Of a DNA stretch of 33,749 nucleotides, positions 5,828-15,339 are shown one piece after another. The stretch lies in NCBI GenBank assembly GCA_009776305.1, contig WRLY01000007.1, positions 1 through 33,749 of the forward strand, in the 5' to 3' direction. Made by a program: the position numbers and the translations under genes. Below the pieces are notes generated by a model, which saw only the letters and a program-made list of their open reading frames with translations, had not been told where the DNA came from and did not search any database. Within the stretch, counting starts at the first letter, position 1; each line of letters begins with the position of its first letter. The stretch comes from Oscillospiraceae bacterium. Lineage in GTDB: Bacteria; Bacillota; Clostridia; Oscillospirales; Ruminococcaceae.

Positions 5828-5870
5828 CATACTTACCAAGAACGCACGCTACCGACTGCGCCACGGAAGC
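5828..5870 (-). pseudogene. 5' half of a second tRNA-Thr
   Basis: On the minus strand, from 5870 down, the sequence follows tRNA geometry exactly for 43 bases: 7-base acceptor strand GCTTCCG, TG, D-stem GCGC/GCGT with loop AGTCGGTA, and an anticodon arm CGTTC/GTATG (one mismatch) with the seven-base loop TTGGTAA, anticodon GGT. After that the T-arm and the 3' acceptor strand are absent. The acceptor and D-arm differ from the intact gene at 5555-5627, so it is not a simple copy; only CTTGGTAAG is shared across the anticodon loop. It lies between the repeat arm and the rpoB promoter. Confidence 0.7.
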
Positions 5871-6060
5871 GTATTCTTTATTATTCGCATATTATGCAGA
5901 GGATTGTTTCCTTTAATTACAATAAAAATTAAGCCATATTAAATCTTCACTTTTTCCTCAAAAAAAGCGATAAAAGTCAAACACAAGATAAATTATAACA
6001 TAAACCGCGCCTTGTGTCAATAGTTTTTTTATAATTTTTCACAAATTTAGAAAAATATGC

Positions 6061-6089
6061 TTGACAAACAAACTATATTATAATATACT
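6061..6089 (+). promoter_or_regulatory. rpoB promoter
   Basis: TTGACA (6061-6066), 17 bases, TATACT (6084-6089) is a near-consensus sigma-A promoter in an AT-rich stretch. The expected start near 6096 gives a 70-base leader to the rpoB ATG at 6167. The 5880-6060 interval upstream holds nothing else I can recognise. Confidence 0.85.
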
Positions 6090-6166
6090 AAAATAATGTC
6101 ACAATGGATAAATATGCGTTTTTATGCTTTTATGCAAACAAGCGCAATCAATGGGAGTGTGCGCCT

Positions 6167-9100
6167 ATGGTAAACGTCAAACCGGTTCAGCTTGGCAGAG
6201 TTGAGAGAATGAGCTTTTCAAAAATTGAAGAAATTCTTGAAATGCCGAATCTTATTGAAATTCAGAAAAATTCTTACAAATGGTTCATTGAGGAGGGAAT
6301 TAAGGAGGTCTTCAATGACGTTTCGCAAATCACCGACGCGAACGGAAAATTCGTTCTGACCTTTATTGACCACCGTCTTGACGATACTCCCAAGTATACC
6401 ATAAGTCAGTGCAAGGAGCGCGACGTAACTTACGCTGCGCCTTTAAAAGTAAGGGCTCATTTAAAAAACGAAGTTACCGGAGAAGTTGTCGAGAGTGAAA
6501 TTTTTATGGGCGATTTCCCGCTTATGACCGACAACGGTACTTTTATAATAAACGGAGCGGAGCGGGTTATTGTTTCGCAGTTAGTGCGTTCCCCGGGCGT
6601 TTACTACGGTTTTGATTATGATAAAACAGGCAAAAAGCTTTTCAAAACTACCGTTATACCTAATCGCGGCGCATGGTTGGAATACGAAATGGATTCCAAT
6701 GATGTTTTCTACGTTAGAATCGACAAAAATCGAAAAATCCCTGCCACTACCCTGATTCGGGCTCTCGGAAAAGGTACTGACGAGGATATATTCGACCTCT
6801 TCGGTGAGGACGAGCGCATAAGGCAAACCATTACCCAAAAAGACGTCACCAAAAATACCGAAGAAGCGTTGCTTGAGGTTTATAAAAAACTTCGCCCCGG
6901 TGAGCCGCCGACTGTTGAATCGGCGCAAAACCACATTAATTCACTGTTTTTCGACGCCAAGCGTTACGACTTATCACGTTTCGGCAGGTACAAATATAAC
7001 AAAAAGCTCGGTATATCCACAAGGATTATCGGGCATAAAACCGCCGCGCCTGTAGTAAATCCGATGACAGGCGAACTTCTGCTTGAGGAAGGGCGCTATG
7101 TAAAACTTGAAAAGGCGTTGGAAATCGAACAAGCGGGCGTTATGGAAATCCTACTGCAAATAGAAGACAGGGAAGTCAAGGTTGTTGGCAACGGCATGGT
7201 TGATATAAAGCCGTATCTGCCTGAAGGAGTTGACCCGCTTAAATGCGGCATAAACGAAAAGGTTTCTTTTCCTGTTTTGAGGGAAATTCTTGAAAGCTGT
7301 TCATCTGAAGATGAAATTGAGGAAGCCGTCAAACAAAAGGCGGACAAGTTGATTCCCAAGCACGTAACTTTGGACGACATTTTTGCGTCGGTCAGTTATT
7401 TTATAAATCTTTGCGAAGATGTAGGCGACCCGGACGACATAGACCATCTTGGAAACCGCCGCATACGCTCGGTAGGGGAATTGCTGCAAAACCAGTTCAG
7501 AATCGGTTTTGCCCGCATGGAACGGGTAATCCGCGAACGTATGGGTTTACAGGCTCAGGATATGGAAAAAGTATCCCCCAACTCTCTGATTAATATTCGT
7601 CCAGTGGTGGCGGCAATTAAAGAGTTTTTTGGTTCTTCGCCTCTTTCCCAGTTTATGGATCAGAACAACCCGCTTGCCGAACTCACTCATAAGCGCAGAC
7701 TTTCGGCGCTCGGTCCCGGGGGGCTTTCAAGAGAGCGCGCCGGATTTGAGGTACGCGACGTGCATTATTCCCACTATGGAAGAATGTGTCCGATTGAAAC
7801 CCCGGAAGGTCCCAATATCGGACTGATTTCCTACCTTGCATCTTTTGCCCGTATTAACGAATACGGCTTTATAGAGGCGCCTTATCGTAAGGTTGACAAA
7901 GGCACCGGAAAGGTGCTTGACGAGGTGGTTTATATGACCGCCGACGTTGAGGACATTTATACCATAGCACAAGCAAACGAAACCCTTGACTCTGAAGGAC
8001 GTTTGCGCTCCCGCGTTACCGGCAGAAGAAAAGATGAAATCATAGAAGTTGCCCGCAGTACGGTTGAATATATGGATATTTCGCCTAAAATGGTGGTTTC
8101 TGTTGCGACCTCAATGATTCCGTTTCTTGAAAATGACGATGCCAACCGCGCACTTATGGGCGCGAACATGCAACGTCAGGCGGTCCCACTTATGATTACC
8201 GAAAACCCTGTGGTAGGCACCGGTATGGAATACAAAGCCGCTGTGGATTCGGGCGTTGTTGTAGTTGCGGAACAGGACGGAACAGTTACAAAAGTTACCG
8301 CTGACGAAGTCATAATTACCGACGGCTACGGTCAGGAACATCCTTATAAAATGGTTAAGTTCAGGCGCTCGAATCAGGGTACCTGTATTAACCAAAAACC
8401 CATAATAGAAAAAGGCGTAAGCGTACAAAAAGGCGATATAATAGCCGATGGTCCGGCTACTAATCAGGGGGAAATCTCCCTTGGTAAAAACGTTTTGGTA
8501 GGTTTTATGACCTGGGAGGGTTATAATTACGAGGATGCGGTATTAATCAGTGAAAAATTAGTTTATAATGATGTTTTCACTTCAATCCATATTGAGGAAT
8601 ATGAACTTGAGTGCCGTGATACAAAGCTTGGACCCGAAGAAATCACCCGCGATATACCTAACCTCTCAGAAGACGCCTTAAAAGACCTTGATGAGCGCGG
8701 GATTATACGGATAGGCGCGGAAGTACGCTCGGGCGATATTATGGTAGGTAAAGTTACCCCTAAGGGCGAAACCGAACTTACCGCAGAAGAACGTCTTTTA
8801 AGGGCTATTTTCGGCGAAAAAGCCCGCGAAGTTAGGGATAACTCCCTTAAAGTACCTCACGGCGAAAGCGGGATTGTGGTAGACGTAAAGGTCTTCACCC
8901 GCGATAACTGCGAGGAACTTTCACCCGGCGTAAACATGGTAGTGAGATGCTACGTGGCGCAAAAGCGTAAGATTTCAGTCGGCGACAAAATGGCGGGACG
9001 ACACGGAAATAAGGGTGTTGTTTCGAGAATACTGCCGGTTGAAGACATGCCGTTTTTACCAGACGGAACGCCGCTTGATATAGTTTTAAATCCTTTGGGC

Positions 9101-9946
9101 GTGCCTTCTCGTATGAATATAGGACAGGTTTTAGAGGTTCACTTGGGCTACGCCGCAAGGGCGCTTGGTTGGAACATCATGTCTCCTGTATTCGACGGTG
9201 TGCGCGAAACCGATATACAGGATATGTTACGTATGGCGGAATTAAGCGAGGACGCTAAAACCGAGCTTTACGACGGGCGCACGGGCGAAAAATTCGACAG
9301 CCCCGTAACCGTGGGATATATGTACTATTTAAAGTTGCACCATCTTGTAGACGATAAAATCCACGCCCGTTCAACAGGTCCTTATTCTTTAGTAACACAG
9401 CAGCCTCTCGGCGGTAAAGCCCAGTTCGGTGGACAGCGTTTCGGAGAAATGGAGGTTTGGGCTTTAGAGGCTTACGGCGCAGCTCATACCTTGCAGGAAA
9501 TTTTGACGGTAAAATCCGATGACGTGGTAGGACGCGTTAAAACCTATGAAGCGGTGGTAAAAGGCGACAACGTTCCTAAAGCCGGCGTACCCGAAAGTTT
9601 TAAGGTTCTTATAAAAGAACTGCAATCATTGGGCTTAGACGTAAAGGTGCTTGATGAGGAAAATGAAGAAATCGACCTCAAACAGACCTTTGACGAGGAA
9701 GACGATGTCGGAATCGTCAGCGCAGAAGACTTTGAATATGTCGCCGACGAGGAGCTTGAAGCTTCGTTTATAACCGGAGATATAGAGGAAAGCGACTTCT
9801 TCACAGACGATGACGAGGATGACCTTGAAGACGATGATGAAGATGACGACCTTGAACCTTTGGACGAAGAAGAAGACGGAGAAATCGACATTTATGACGA
9901 TGAGGAAGAGGTTATGAACCCCGCTACCGATTCCGGAAATGAATAA
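6167..9946 (+). CDS. rpoB: RNA polymerase beta subunit
   Basis: 1259 residues from the ATG at 6167, nine bases after GGGAG (6153-6157). A longer frame to 6104 has no ribosome site and begins only 15 bases after the promoter -10. The N-terminus ([17 protein letters not shown]) is typical for RpoB. It is the catalytic beta subunit of RNA polymerase. The rifampicin pocket near residue 490-530 keeps [14 protein letters not shown] and LSALGPGG with Gln, Asp, His and Ser at the four main resistance positions, so a rifampicin-sensitive sequence is expected. The active-site and clamp motifs [12 protein letters not shown] and [15 protein letters not shown] are present. The last 95 residues or so (from about 1163) form an unusually long, extremely Asp/Glu-rich tail. 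rplJ and rplL, the normal upstream neighbours, are absent. rpoC follows after 85 bases. Confidence 0.98.
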   Translation: MVNVKPVQLGRVERMSFSKIEEILEMPNLIEIQKNSYKWFIEEGIKEVFNDVSQITDANGKFVLTFIDHRLDDTPKYTISQCKERDVTYAAPLKVRAHLKNEVTGEVVESEIFMGDFPLMTDNGTFIINGAERVIVSQLVRSPGVYYGFDYDKTGKKLFKTTVIPNRGAWLEYEMDSNDVFYVRIDKNRKIPATTLIRALGKGTDEDIFDLFGEDERIRQTITQKDVTKNTEEALLEVYKKLRPGEPPTVESAQNHINSLFFDAKRYDLSRFGRYKYNKKLGISTRIIGHKTAAPVVNPMTGELLLEEGRYVKLEKALEIEQAGVMEILLQIEDREVKVVGNGMVDIKPYLPEGVDPLKCGINEKVSFPVLREILESCSSEDEIEEAVKQKADKLIPKHVTLDDIFASVSYFINLCEDVGDPDDIDHLGNRRIRSVGELLQNQFRIGFARMERVIRERMGLQAQDMEKVSPNSLINIRPVVAAIKEFFGSSPLSQFMDQNNPLAELTHKRRLSALGPGGLSRERAGFEVRDVHYSHYGRMCPIETPEGPNIGLISYLASFARINEYGFIEAPYRKVDKGTGKVLDEVVYMTADVEDIYTIAQANETLDSEGRLRSRVTGRRKDEIIEVARSTVEYMDISPKMVVSVATSMIPFLENDDANRALMGANMQRQAVPLMITENPVVGTGMEYKAAVDSGVVVVAEQDGTVTKVTADEVIITDGYGQEHPYKMVKFRRSNQGTCINQKPIIEKGVSVQKGDIIADGPATNQGEISLGKNVLVGFMTWEGYNYEDAVLISEKLVYNDVFTSIHIEEYELECRDTKLGPEEITRDIPNLSEDALKDLDERGIIRIGAEVRSGDIMVGKVTPKGETELTAEERLLRAIFGEKAREVRDNSLKVPHGESGIVVDVKVFTRDNCEELSPGVNMVVRCYVAQKRKISVGDKMAGRHGNKGVVSRILPVEDMPFLPDGTPLDIVLNPLGVPSRMNIGQVLEVHLGYAARALGWNIMSPVFDGVRETDIQDMLRMAELSEDAKTELYDGRTGEKFDSPVTVGYMYYLKLHHLVDDKIHARSTGPYSLVTQQPLGGKAQFGGQRFGEMEVWALEAYGAAHTLQEILTVKSDDVVGRVKTYEAVVKGDNVPKAGVPESFKVLIKELQSLGLDVKVLDEENEEIDLKQTFDEEDDVGIVSAEDFEYVADEELEASFITGDIEESDFFTDDDEDDLEDDDEDDDLEPLDEEEDGEIDIYDDEEEVMNPATDSGNE

Positions 9947-9975
9947 GATAAAAACCAACGTTAAGGTATTTGCAT

Positions 9976-10014
9976 CGGCGGTACGCCGGAATTTGCCACC
10001 GGCGGCGTCGCCGG
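9976..10014 (+). other. Two GC-rich hairpins in front of rpoC
   Basis: CGGCG-GTA-CGCCG (9976-9988) and CCGGCG-GCGT-CGCCGG (9999-10014) sit side by side in the rpoB-rpoC gap, the second ending only six bases before the GAGG ribosome site of rpoC (10021-10024). No T-run follows, so they are not terminators. They may set RNA stability or rpoC translation. Confidence 0.55.
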
Positions 10015-10031
10015 AGAAGTGAGGTTTTACT

Positions 10032-13000
10032 TTGGGATTTAATACTTTTGAGTCAATGAAAATAGGTTTAGCTTCGCCGGAACAGGTTCGCGGATGGAGC
10101 TACGGCACGGTTGAACGTCCTGAAACCATTAACTACAGAACCCAGAAACCCGAACGCGACGGTTTGTTTTGCGAAAAGATTTTCGGTCCGCAAAAGGACT
10201 GGGAGTGTAATTGCGGTAAGTATAAGCGCATACGTTTCAAGGGGAAAATCTGTGAGCGTTGCGGCGTTGAGGTCACCCGCAACAAGGTAAGACGCGAGCG
10301 CATGGGGCATATAGAGCTTGCGGCTCCGGTTTCGCATATTTGGTACTTCAAAGGCACGCCTTCAAGAATCGGTCAGGTATTAGACATTTCCCCAAAACGC
10401 CTTGAGGAAATTTTGTATTTCACAAAATACGTTGTAATTGACCCCGGCGATACCTCGCTTATAAAGTGTCAGTTACTCTCCGAAAAGGAATATTCGGAGA
10501 TGAAAGAGCGTTATGAAGATGACTTTTTTGCCCGTATGGGTGCTGAAGCCATTAAGGAATTGCTTTCCGAATACGGTTCTGACAGATATGACCATTATAT
10601 AATGGAAAACGCGGGAGATTTCGCTAAAATCCTCGGACTGAATAAAATGCAAATCGAGGACTTTTTAGCCGGACGCTATCGCTATATCACTGAATTTCCG
10701 CAGGATATTTACGAGCGTATGAGAATGAACGGCGAAAAGGAAGAGCATGAATATTCTCAGCGTGAGCGCGACTTGGAGCAAGGTCAGACCATTGCCCGTA
10801 AATTATATGAGGAAGTTGTAATCCCGCTTAACACAAGGAGAATACGCGAGGGTTTAGCGCCTATTCAGACCAAGACAGGTTCGCACTATATTGAGGAGCT
10901 TTTTGATATAGCGGCGGAAGAAGAGCCCGACAATGAACTGATTGCAAAGCATCCTAAAGAAAACTGGAAAAATAATATAGTCTGGGTTTCAGATGACCTT
11001 AAAGAACAGCTTGAAAACACCCAGCAGGGTCAAAAACGCCTGAAACTGCTTAAACGCCTTGACGTAATTGAGGCATTCAGGATTTCTGAAAATGCTCCCG
11101 AGTGGATGATTTTGGACGTAATTCCCGTAATTCCGCCCGATATTCGTCCGATGGTATTGCTTGACGGCGGTCGTTTTGCCACGTCAGACTTGAACGACCT
11201 TTACAGACGGGTAATAAATCGTAATAATCGTCTTAATAAGATGATAGAGCTTCGCGCACCCGAAATTATCATACGCAACGAAAAGCGTATGTTGCAAGAG
11301 GCTGTAGATGCGCTGATTGACAACGGCAGACACGGAAAAGCCGTTACCGGACCTTCAAACAGACCGCTGAAATCCCTTTCGGATATGCTGAAAGGGAAAC
11401 AGGGACGTTTCCGTCAAAACCTGCTCGGAAAGCGTGTGGACTATTCAGGACGTTCTGTGATTGTGGTGGGACCTGATTTAAAATTAGACCAGTGCGGACT
11501 CCCCAACGAAATGGCGATTGAGTTGTTCAAACCTTTTGTTATGAAAGAGCTTGTTGCTCGGGGATTATCCAATAATATTAAGAGTGCGCGTAAAATGGTA
11601 GAGCGTGCCAATGAAAATGTATGGGACGTTTTGGAGGACGTAATCAAGGAACACCCCGTTCTGCTTAACCGCGCGCCGACGCTTCACAGATTGGGAATAC
11701 AGGCGTTCATGCCGGTGCTTGTAGAGGGAAGGGCGCTTAAACTTCACCCGCTTGTCTGTACGGCTTATAATGCCGACTTTGACGGCGACCAGATGGCGGT
11801 GCATCTGCCCTTGTCGGTTGAGGCGCAGGACGAAGCAAAATCGCTTATGCTTGCCGCGAAGAATCTTCTTAAACCATCCGATGGTCGTCCCGTAACCGTT
11901 CCGACGCAGGACATGGTTCTCGGCGCGTATTATTTAACCCTTGAGAAAGACGGCGAGAAAGGTGAAGGCAAGGTTTTCCGTGACGCTAACGAAGCCGTAA
12001 TGGCGTATCACGAGGATATAATAACCCTTCACTCTAAAATCAAAGTTCGTATTACAAGGGACAACGGCGAAGAAATAAATGAGCGCATTATAGACACTAC
12101 GGTAGGAAAGTTAATATTTAATGAGCCTATACCGCAGGATTTAGGTTTTGTTGACCGCAAAGACCCCGAAAAGGCACTTCTTCCTGAAATCGGCTTTAAG
12201 GTCGGCAACAAGGAACTCGGCAAAATCATTGACCGTTGCATTAAAATTCACGGTACGGCAGTAACGGCGCAGGTACTTGATAAGGTTAAGGCGTTAGGCT
12301 TTAAATATTCCACAAAGTCGGCGATTACCGTCGCAGTTGGCGACGCTACGATTCCGGAAAAGAAGGTCAAAATTTTAGAGGAAGCCGATGAGCAGGTTGA
12401 GGAAGTAAACGAATATTATGACCAAGGGTTTATTTCAAACAACGAGCGTAAGGAAGCTATTCTCGATATATGGAACAAATCTACAGAGCTTGTTTCAAAG
12501 GCTCTTATGGAGAACTTAGACCAGTATAACCCCATTTTCATGATGGCGGATTCGGGCGCGCGCGGAAGTGTGAACCAAATCAGACAGCTCGCGGGAATGA
12601 GGGGGCTGATTGCCAACACGTCGGGAGAAACAATTGAAATACCTATCCGTGCTAATTACCGTGAGGGTCTTAACGTTCTAGAATACTTCATTTCATCGAG
12701 AGGCGCCCGTAAAGGGCTTGCCGATACCGCGCTCCGTACCGCCGATTCGGGGTATCTTACCCGCCGTCTTGTTGACGTTTCGCAGGAAGTGATTATCAGG
12801 AGCGAAGACTGCCGTACTAAAAAAGGCATTGAGGTCTATGAAATAAAAGAGGGCAGGGAGCTGATTGAACCGTTGCCCGAACGTCTTATGGGACGTTATC
12901 TTGTGGAAGACTTCACTGACGCTAACGGGGAAGTTATCATATCTAAAAATAGACTTTTGGCTGAGGAAGACGTAAACAAAATTATGGAAGCCGGCACTAA

Positions 13001-13925
13001 AAAAGTGCATATTCGCTCGGTATTGTCCTGCGAGGCAAAACACGGCGTCTGCATCAAGTGCTACGGAGCCTCCCTTGCCAACGGTAATCCGATTTCAATA
13101 GGGGAAGCCGTGGGTATAATAGCCGCACAGTCAATCGGAGAGCCGGGAACTCAGCTTACCATGAGAACTTTCAGAACCGGCGGTATTGTTTCAGCAGAAG
13201 ATATAACCCAAGGTTTGCCCCGCGTAGAAGAACTTTTTGAGTCGCGCAAGCCCAAATCCAGCGCGATTATCTCCCATATTACCGGAACGGTTAAGGTGGA
13301 GGAGGTCAAGAAAACCCGACACATAACCGTGACAAGTGCTGACGGCGAGAATGAAACCTATTCTGTTCCTTTCGGCTACAGGCTGAAAGTTGAGGACGGC
13401 GAGGTAATAGAAGCCGGCGACCCCATCACAGAGGGTAGCATAAACCCCCATGACGTGCTTTTGGTCAAGGGGGAACAGGCAGTCGAAAACTATATCATAG
13501 CCGAGGTTCAAAAGGTTTACCGTTTACAGGGTGTTGACATCAACGACAAGCACATTGAGGTTATAGTACGTCAGATGATGCGTAAGGTCAGAATTGAAAA
13601 CTCGGGTGACAGCTATCTGCTTCCCGGCTCGGCTGTAGACAAAAACGAGCTTGTCCGTGTCAATGAAGAGCTTAAAGCCCGCGAACTCAAAGGCGAAACC
13701 ATAGAATATCCCACGTCAAGCCCTTTGCTTCTCGGTATTACAAAGGCTTCCCTTGCCACCGACAGTTTTCTTTCGGCAGCGTCGTTCCAGGAAACCACCC
13801 GCGTGTTAACCGACGCTGCAATACACGGCAAGGTTGACCCGTTGCTTGGCTTAAAGGAAAACGTGATTATTGGAAAGCTGATTCCGGCGGGTACAGGTAT
13901 GTCAAAATACGAGTCAATAACCTGA
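10032..13925 (+). CDS. rpoC: RNA polymerase beta' subunit
   Basis: 1297 residues, starting at TTG 10032 seven bases after GAGG; no in-frame ATG lies at the right place, and the [19 protein letters not shown] start is typical of RpoC. It forms the catalytic centre of RNA polymerase with RpoB. The zinc-binding Cys C59, C61, C74 and C77 are at the N-terminus. The magnesium-binding NADFDGD motif is at residues 580-586 (D582, D584, D586). The bridge/trigger-loop region has [14 protein letters not shown] and the C-terminal part has [24 protein letters not shown]. The second zinc cluster ([13 protein letters not shown]) is present. No large lineage-specific insertion is seen. It is cotranscribed with rpoB and ends before a strong terminator at 13979-14031. 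Confidence 0.98.
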   Translation: MGFNTFESMKIGLASPEQVRGWSYGTVERPETINYRTQKPERDGLFCEKIFGPQKDWECNCGKYKRIRFKGKICERCGVEVTRNKVRRERMGHIELAAPVSHIWYFKGTPSRIGQVLDISPKRLEEILYFTKYVVIDPGDTSLIKCQLLSEKEYSEMKERYEDDFFARMGAEAIKELLSEYGSDRYDHYIMENAGDFAKILGLNKMQIEDFLAGRYRYITEFPQDIYERMRMNGEKEEHEYSQRERDLEQGQTIARKLYEEVVIPLNTRRIREGLAPIQTKTGSHYIEELFDIAAEEEPDNELIAKHPKENWKNNIVWVSDDLKEQLENTQQGQKRLKLLKRLDVIEAFRISENAPEWMILDVIPVIPPDIRPMVLLDGGRFATSDLNDLYRRVINRNNRLNKMIELRAPEIIIRNEKRMLQEAVDALIDNGRHGKAVTGPSNRPLKSLSDMLKGKQGRFRQNLLGKRVDYSGRSVIVVGPDLKLDQCGLPNEMAIELFKPFVMKELVARGLSNNIKSARKMVERANENVWDVLEDVIKEHPVLLNRAPTLHRLGIQAFMPVLVEGRALKLHPLVCTAYNADFDGDQMAVHLPLSVEAQDEAKSLMLAAKNLLKPSDGRPVTVPTQDMVLGAYYLTLEKDGEKGEGKVFRDANEAVMAYHEDIITLHSKIKVRITRDNGEEINERIIDTTVGKLIFNEPIPQDLGFVDRKDPEKALLPEIGFKVGNKELGKIIDRCIKIHGTAVTAQVLDKVKALGFKYSTKSAITVAVGDATIPEKKVKILEEADEQVEEVNEYYDQGFISNNERKEAILDIWNKSTELVSKALMENLDQYNPIFMMADSGARGSVNQIRQLAGMRGLIANTSGETIEIPIRANYREGLNVLEYFISSRGARKGLADTALRTADSGYLTRRLVDVSQEVIIRSEDCRTKKGIEVYEIKEGRELIEPLPERLMGRYLVEDFTDANGEVIISKNRLLAEEDVNKIMEAGTKKVHIRSVLSCEAKHGVCIKCYGASLANGNPISIGEAVGIIAAQSIGEPGTQLTMRTFRTGGIVSAEDITQGLPRVEELFESRKPKSSAIISHITGTVKVEEVKKTRHITVTSADGENETYSVPFGYRLKVEDGEVIEAGDPITEGSINPHDVLLVKGEQAVENYIIAEVQKVYRLQGVDINDKHIEVIVRQMMRKVRIENSGDSYLLPGSAVDKNELVRVNEELKARELKGETIEYPTSSPLLLGITKASLATDSFLSAASFQETTRVLTDAAIHGKVDPLLGLKENVIIGKLIPAGTGMSKYESIT

Positions 13926-13978
13926 AAATAACTTTAAATGATGTAATTTTTAACAATTTATACTTTAAAGTCACCGAT

Positions 13979-14031
13979 AAAACGGCAAAAGTCACAAATT
14001 TCCGACTGAAATGTTGACTTTAGCCGTTTTT
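13979..14031 (+). terminator. rpoBC terminator overlapping the rpsL promoter
   Basis: AAAACGGC plus AAAGTCA on the left pairs with TGACTTTA plus GCCGTTTT on the right: a 16-base stem with one mismatch, 20-base loop and T-run. The right arm contains the TTGACT -35 box of the next promoter, so the stop of one operon and the start of the next share the same bases. Confidence 0.8.
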
Positions 14032-14042
14032 AGGGCTATAAT
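14014..14042 (+). promoter_or_regulatory. rpsL (str operon) promoter
   Basis: TTGACT (14014-14019), 17 bases, TATAAT (14037-14042). The predicted start near 14049 leaves an 80-base AT-rich leader before rpsL. The promoter is embedded in the rpoBC terminator. Confidence 0.8.
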
Positions 14043-14128
14043 TATATAGTTATGAACTTTTGTTATATGTATGCGCTAAAACGTGCATAATATATATAAT
14101 TATTTTTTAATGAAGGAGGTGGAATGAA

Positions 14129-14554
14129 TTGCCAACCTTTAACCAGCTTGTCAGGAAAGGCAGGGAGGTTTCTGAAAAGAAGTCAAAGTCTCCGGCTTTG
14201 CAAAAGGGTCTTAATACCCTGAAAAAACAGGAAACGGATAACTCCTCGCCGCAAAAACGCGGGGTTTGCACCGCTGTCAGAACCCATACCCCGAAGAAAC
14301 CTAATTCTGCTATGCGTAAAATCGCGAGAGTAAGGCTTTCCAACAGCTATGAGGTTACAGCTTATATCCCGGGTATCGGTCATAAGCTCCAGGAACACAG
14401 CGTTGTGCTTATTCGCGGCGGACGTGTTAAGGACTTGCCGGGCGTACGTTATCACATTGTACGCGGAACGTTGGATACGCAGGGCGTAGACGGCAGAATG
14501 CAGGGAAGAAGCAAATACGGCGCAAAGCGTCCTAAGAAAACAGCAGGAAAGTAA
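14129..14554 (+). CDS. rpsL: 30S ribosomal protein S12
   Basis: 141 residues from TTG 14129, nine bases after AAGGAGGT (14112-14119). An ATG at 14124 lies between ribosome site and start but is out of frame. The [11 protein letters not shown] start, [11 protein letters not shown] loop, GEGHNLQEHS-like [10 protein letters not shown] segment and [11 protein letters not shown] are diagnostic for S12, the decoding-centre protein of the small subunit. The Lys residues of PKKPNSA and VKDLPG, whose change gives streptomycin resistance, are both the sensitive form. It is the first gene of the rpsL-rpsG-fusA group. Confidence 0.98.
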   Translation: MPTFNQLVRKGREVSEKKSKSPALQKGLNTLKKQETDNSSPQKRGVCTAVRTHTPKKPNSAMRKIARVRLSNSYEVTAYIPGIGHKLQEHSVVLIRGGRVKDLPGVRYHIVRGTLDTQGVDGRMQGRSKYGAKRPKKTAGK

Positions 14555-14758
14555 TCAGGAATAGTGAATAAATATTCATTATTGCTAAAGTCACAGGTTT
14601 TTAGAACAGCAATCACCGTGTCAGCGGAGATTAACATATATTTTGTTATCTCTTACGGCGGCGGGAGAAGAAGCAAATTACAAAGACGAAAAGTATTTGT
14701 TATTTGTTAATTGTTTTCGAGTACCTATGAACTCATTTTTATGAAGGAGGGAAGTACA

Positions 14759-15229
14759 TTGCCAAGAAGAGGTAACGTACCCAAGCGTGAAGTTTTGCCG
14801 GACCCTATGTACGGCTCCGAAATGGTCACGCGCCTTGTAAACAACATAATGCTTGACGGCAAAAAGGGAGTCGCACAGAGAATTGTTTACGGAGCGTTTG
14901 AGATTGTCGGTGAAAAGACCGGAAAGGAGCCTTTGGAGTGTTTCGAGACTGCGCTCGAGAATATTATGCCGCAGCTTGAAGTAAAAGCCCGCAGAGTGGG
15001 TGGAGCGACCTATCAGGTTCCGATGGAAGTAAGACCCGACAGGAGAAGAACATTAGGACTGCGCTGGCTTACCAATTACAGCAGAAACCGCGGCGAAAAA
15101 ACCATGAGAGAACGTCTTGCGGGAGAAATCCTTGACGCGTTAAAGGGACAAGGCGGCGCTTGCAAGAAACGCGACGACACACACAGAATGGCGGAAGCTA
15201 ACAAGGCATTCGCGCATTACAGATGGTGA
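14759..15229 (+). CDS. rpsG: 30S ribosomal protein S7
   Basis: 156 residues from TTG 14759, eight bases after GAAGGAGGG; the in-frame ATG at 14711 lies upstream of this ribosome site and would add residues no S7 has. The [15 protein letters not shown] start, the [17 protein letters not shown] helix, the [11 protein letters not shown] beta-hairpin and the [26 protein letters not shown] end identify S7, which nucleates assembly of the 30S head and binds at the E site. The length equals the short bacterial form. The 204-base gap from rpsL contains an imperfect hairpin (about 14568-14594) but no clear promoter. Confidence 0.98.
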   Translation: MPRRGNVPKREVLPDPMYGSEMVTRLVNNIMLDGKKGVAQRIVYGAFEIVGEKTGKEPLECFETALENIMPQLEVKARRVGGATYQVPMEVRPDRRRTLGLRWLTNYSRNRGEKTMRERLAGEILDALKGQGGACKKRDDTHRMAEANKAFAHYRW

Positions 15230-15233
15230 CGTA

Positions 15234-15323
15234 CAATTGACAATTTGTTAATGCTAAAAATTGTTATCAATTTAAAAATTGTAAAAAAATCAATACGAAA
15301 AGCCAATTGTCAATCGTCAATTG
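15234..15323. repeat. Imperfect inverted repeat in the rpsG-fusA gap
   Basis: CAATTGACAATT (15234-15245) is mirrored by AATCGTCAATTG (15312-15323) with one mismatch, enclosing AT-rich sequence. The ends could be the terminal repeats of a very small non-autonomous insertion, or simply a hairpin. No target-site duplication was recognised. Confidence 0.35.
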
Positions 15324-15339
15324 GTGTCAGGGGGTTATT

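Noticed and set aside
5828-5870. T-box or other riboswitch for the tRNA-like sequence ahead of rpoB
   Set aside because: It is on the minus strand, follows tRNA arm lengths exactly and has no antiterminator or T-box sequence.
6104-6166. Longer N-terminus of RpoB
   Set aside because: The upstream ATG has no ribosome site and lies about 15 bases from the -10 box; the 6167 start gives the usual RpoB N-terminus.
7600-7750. Rifampicin resistance change in rpoB, and streptomycin resistance change in rpsL
   Set aside because: The key residues at the known resistance positions are the sensitive forms in both proteins.
9544-9891. Poly-serine open frame on the minus strand
   Set aside because: It is the antisense reading of the Asp/Glu codons of the RpoB tail.
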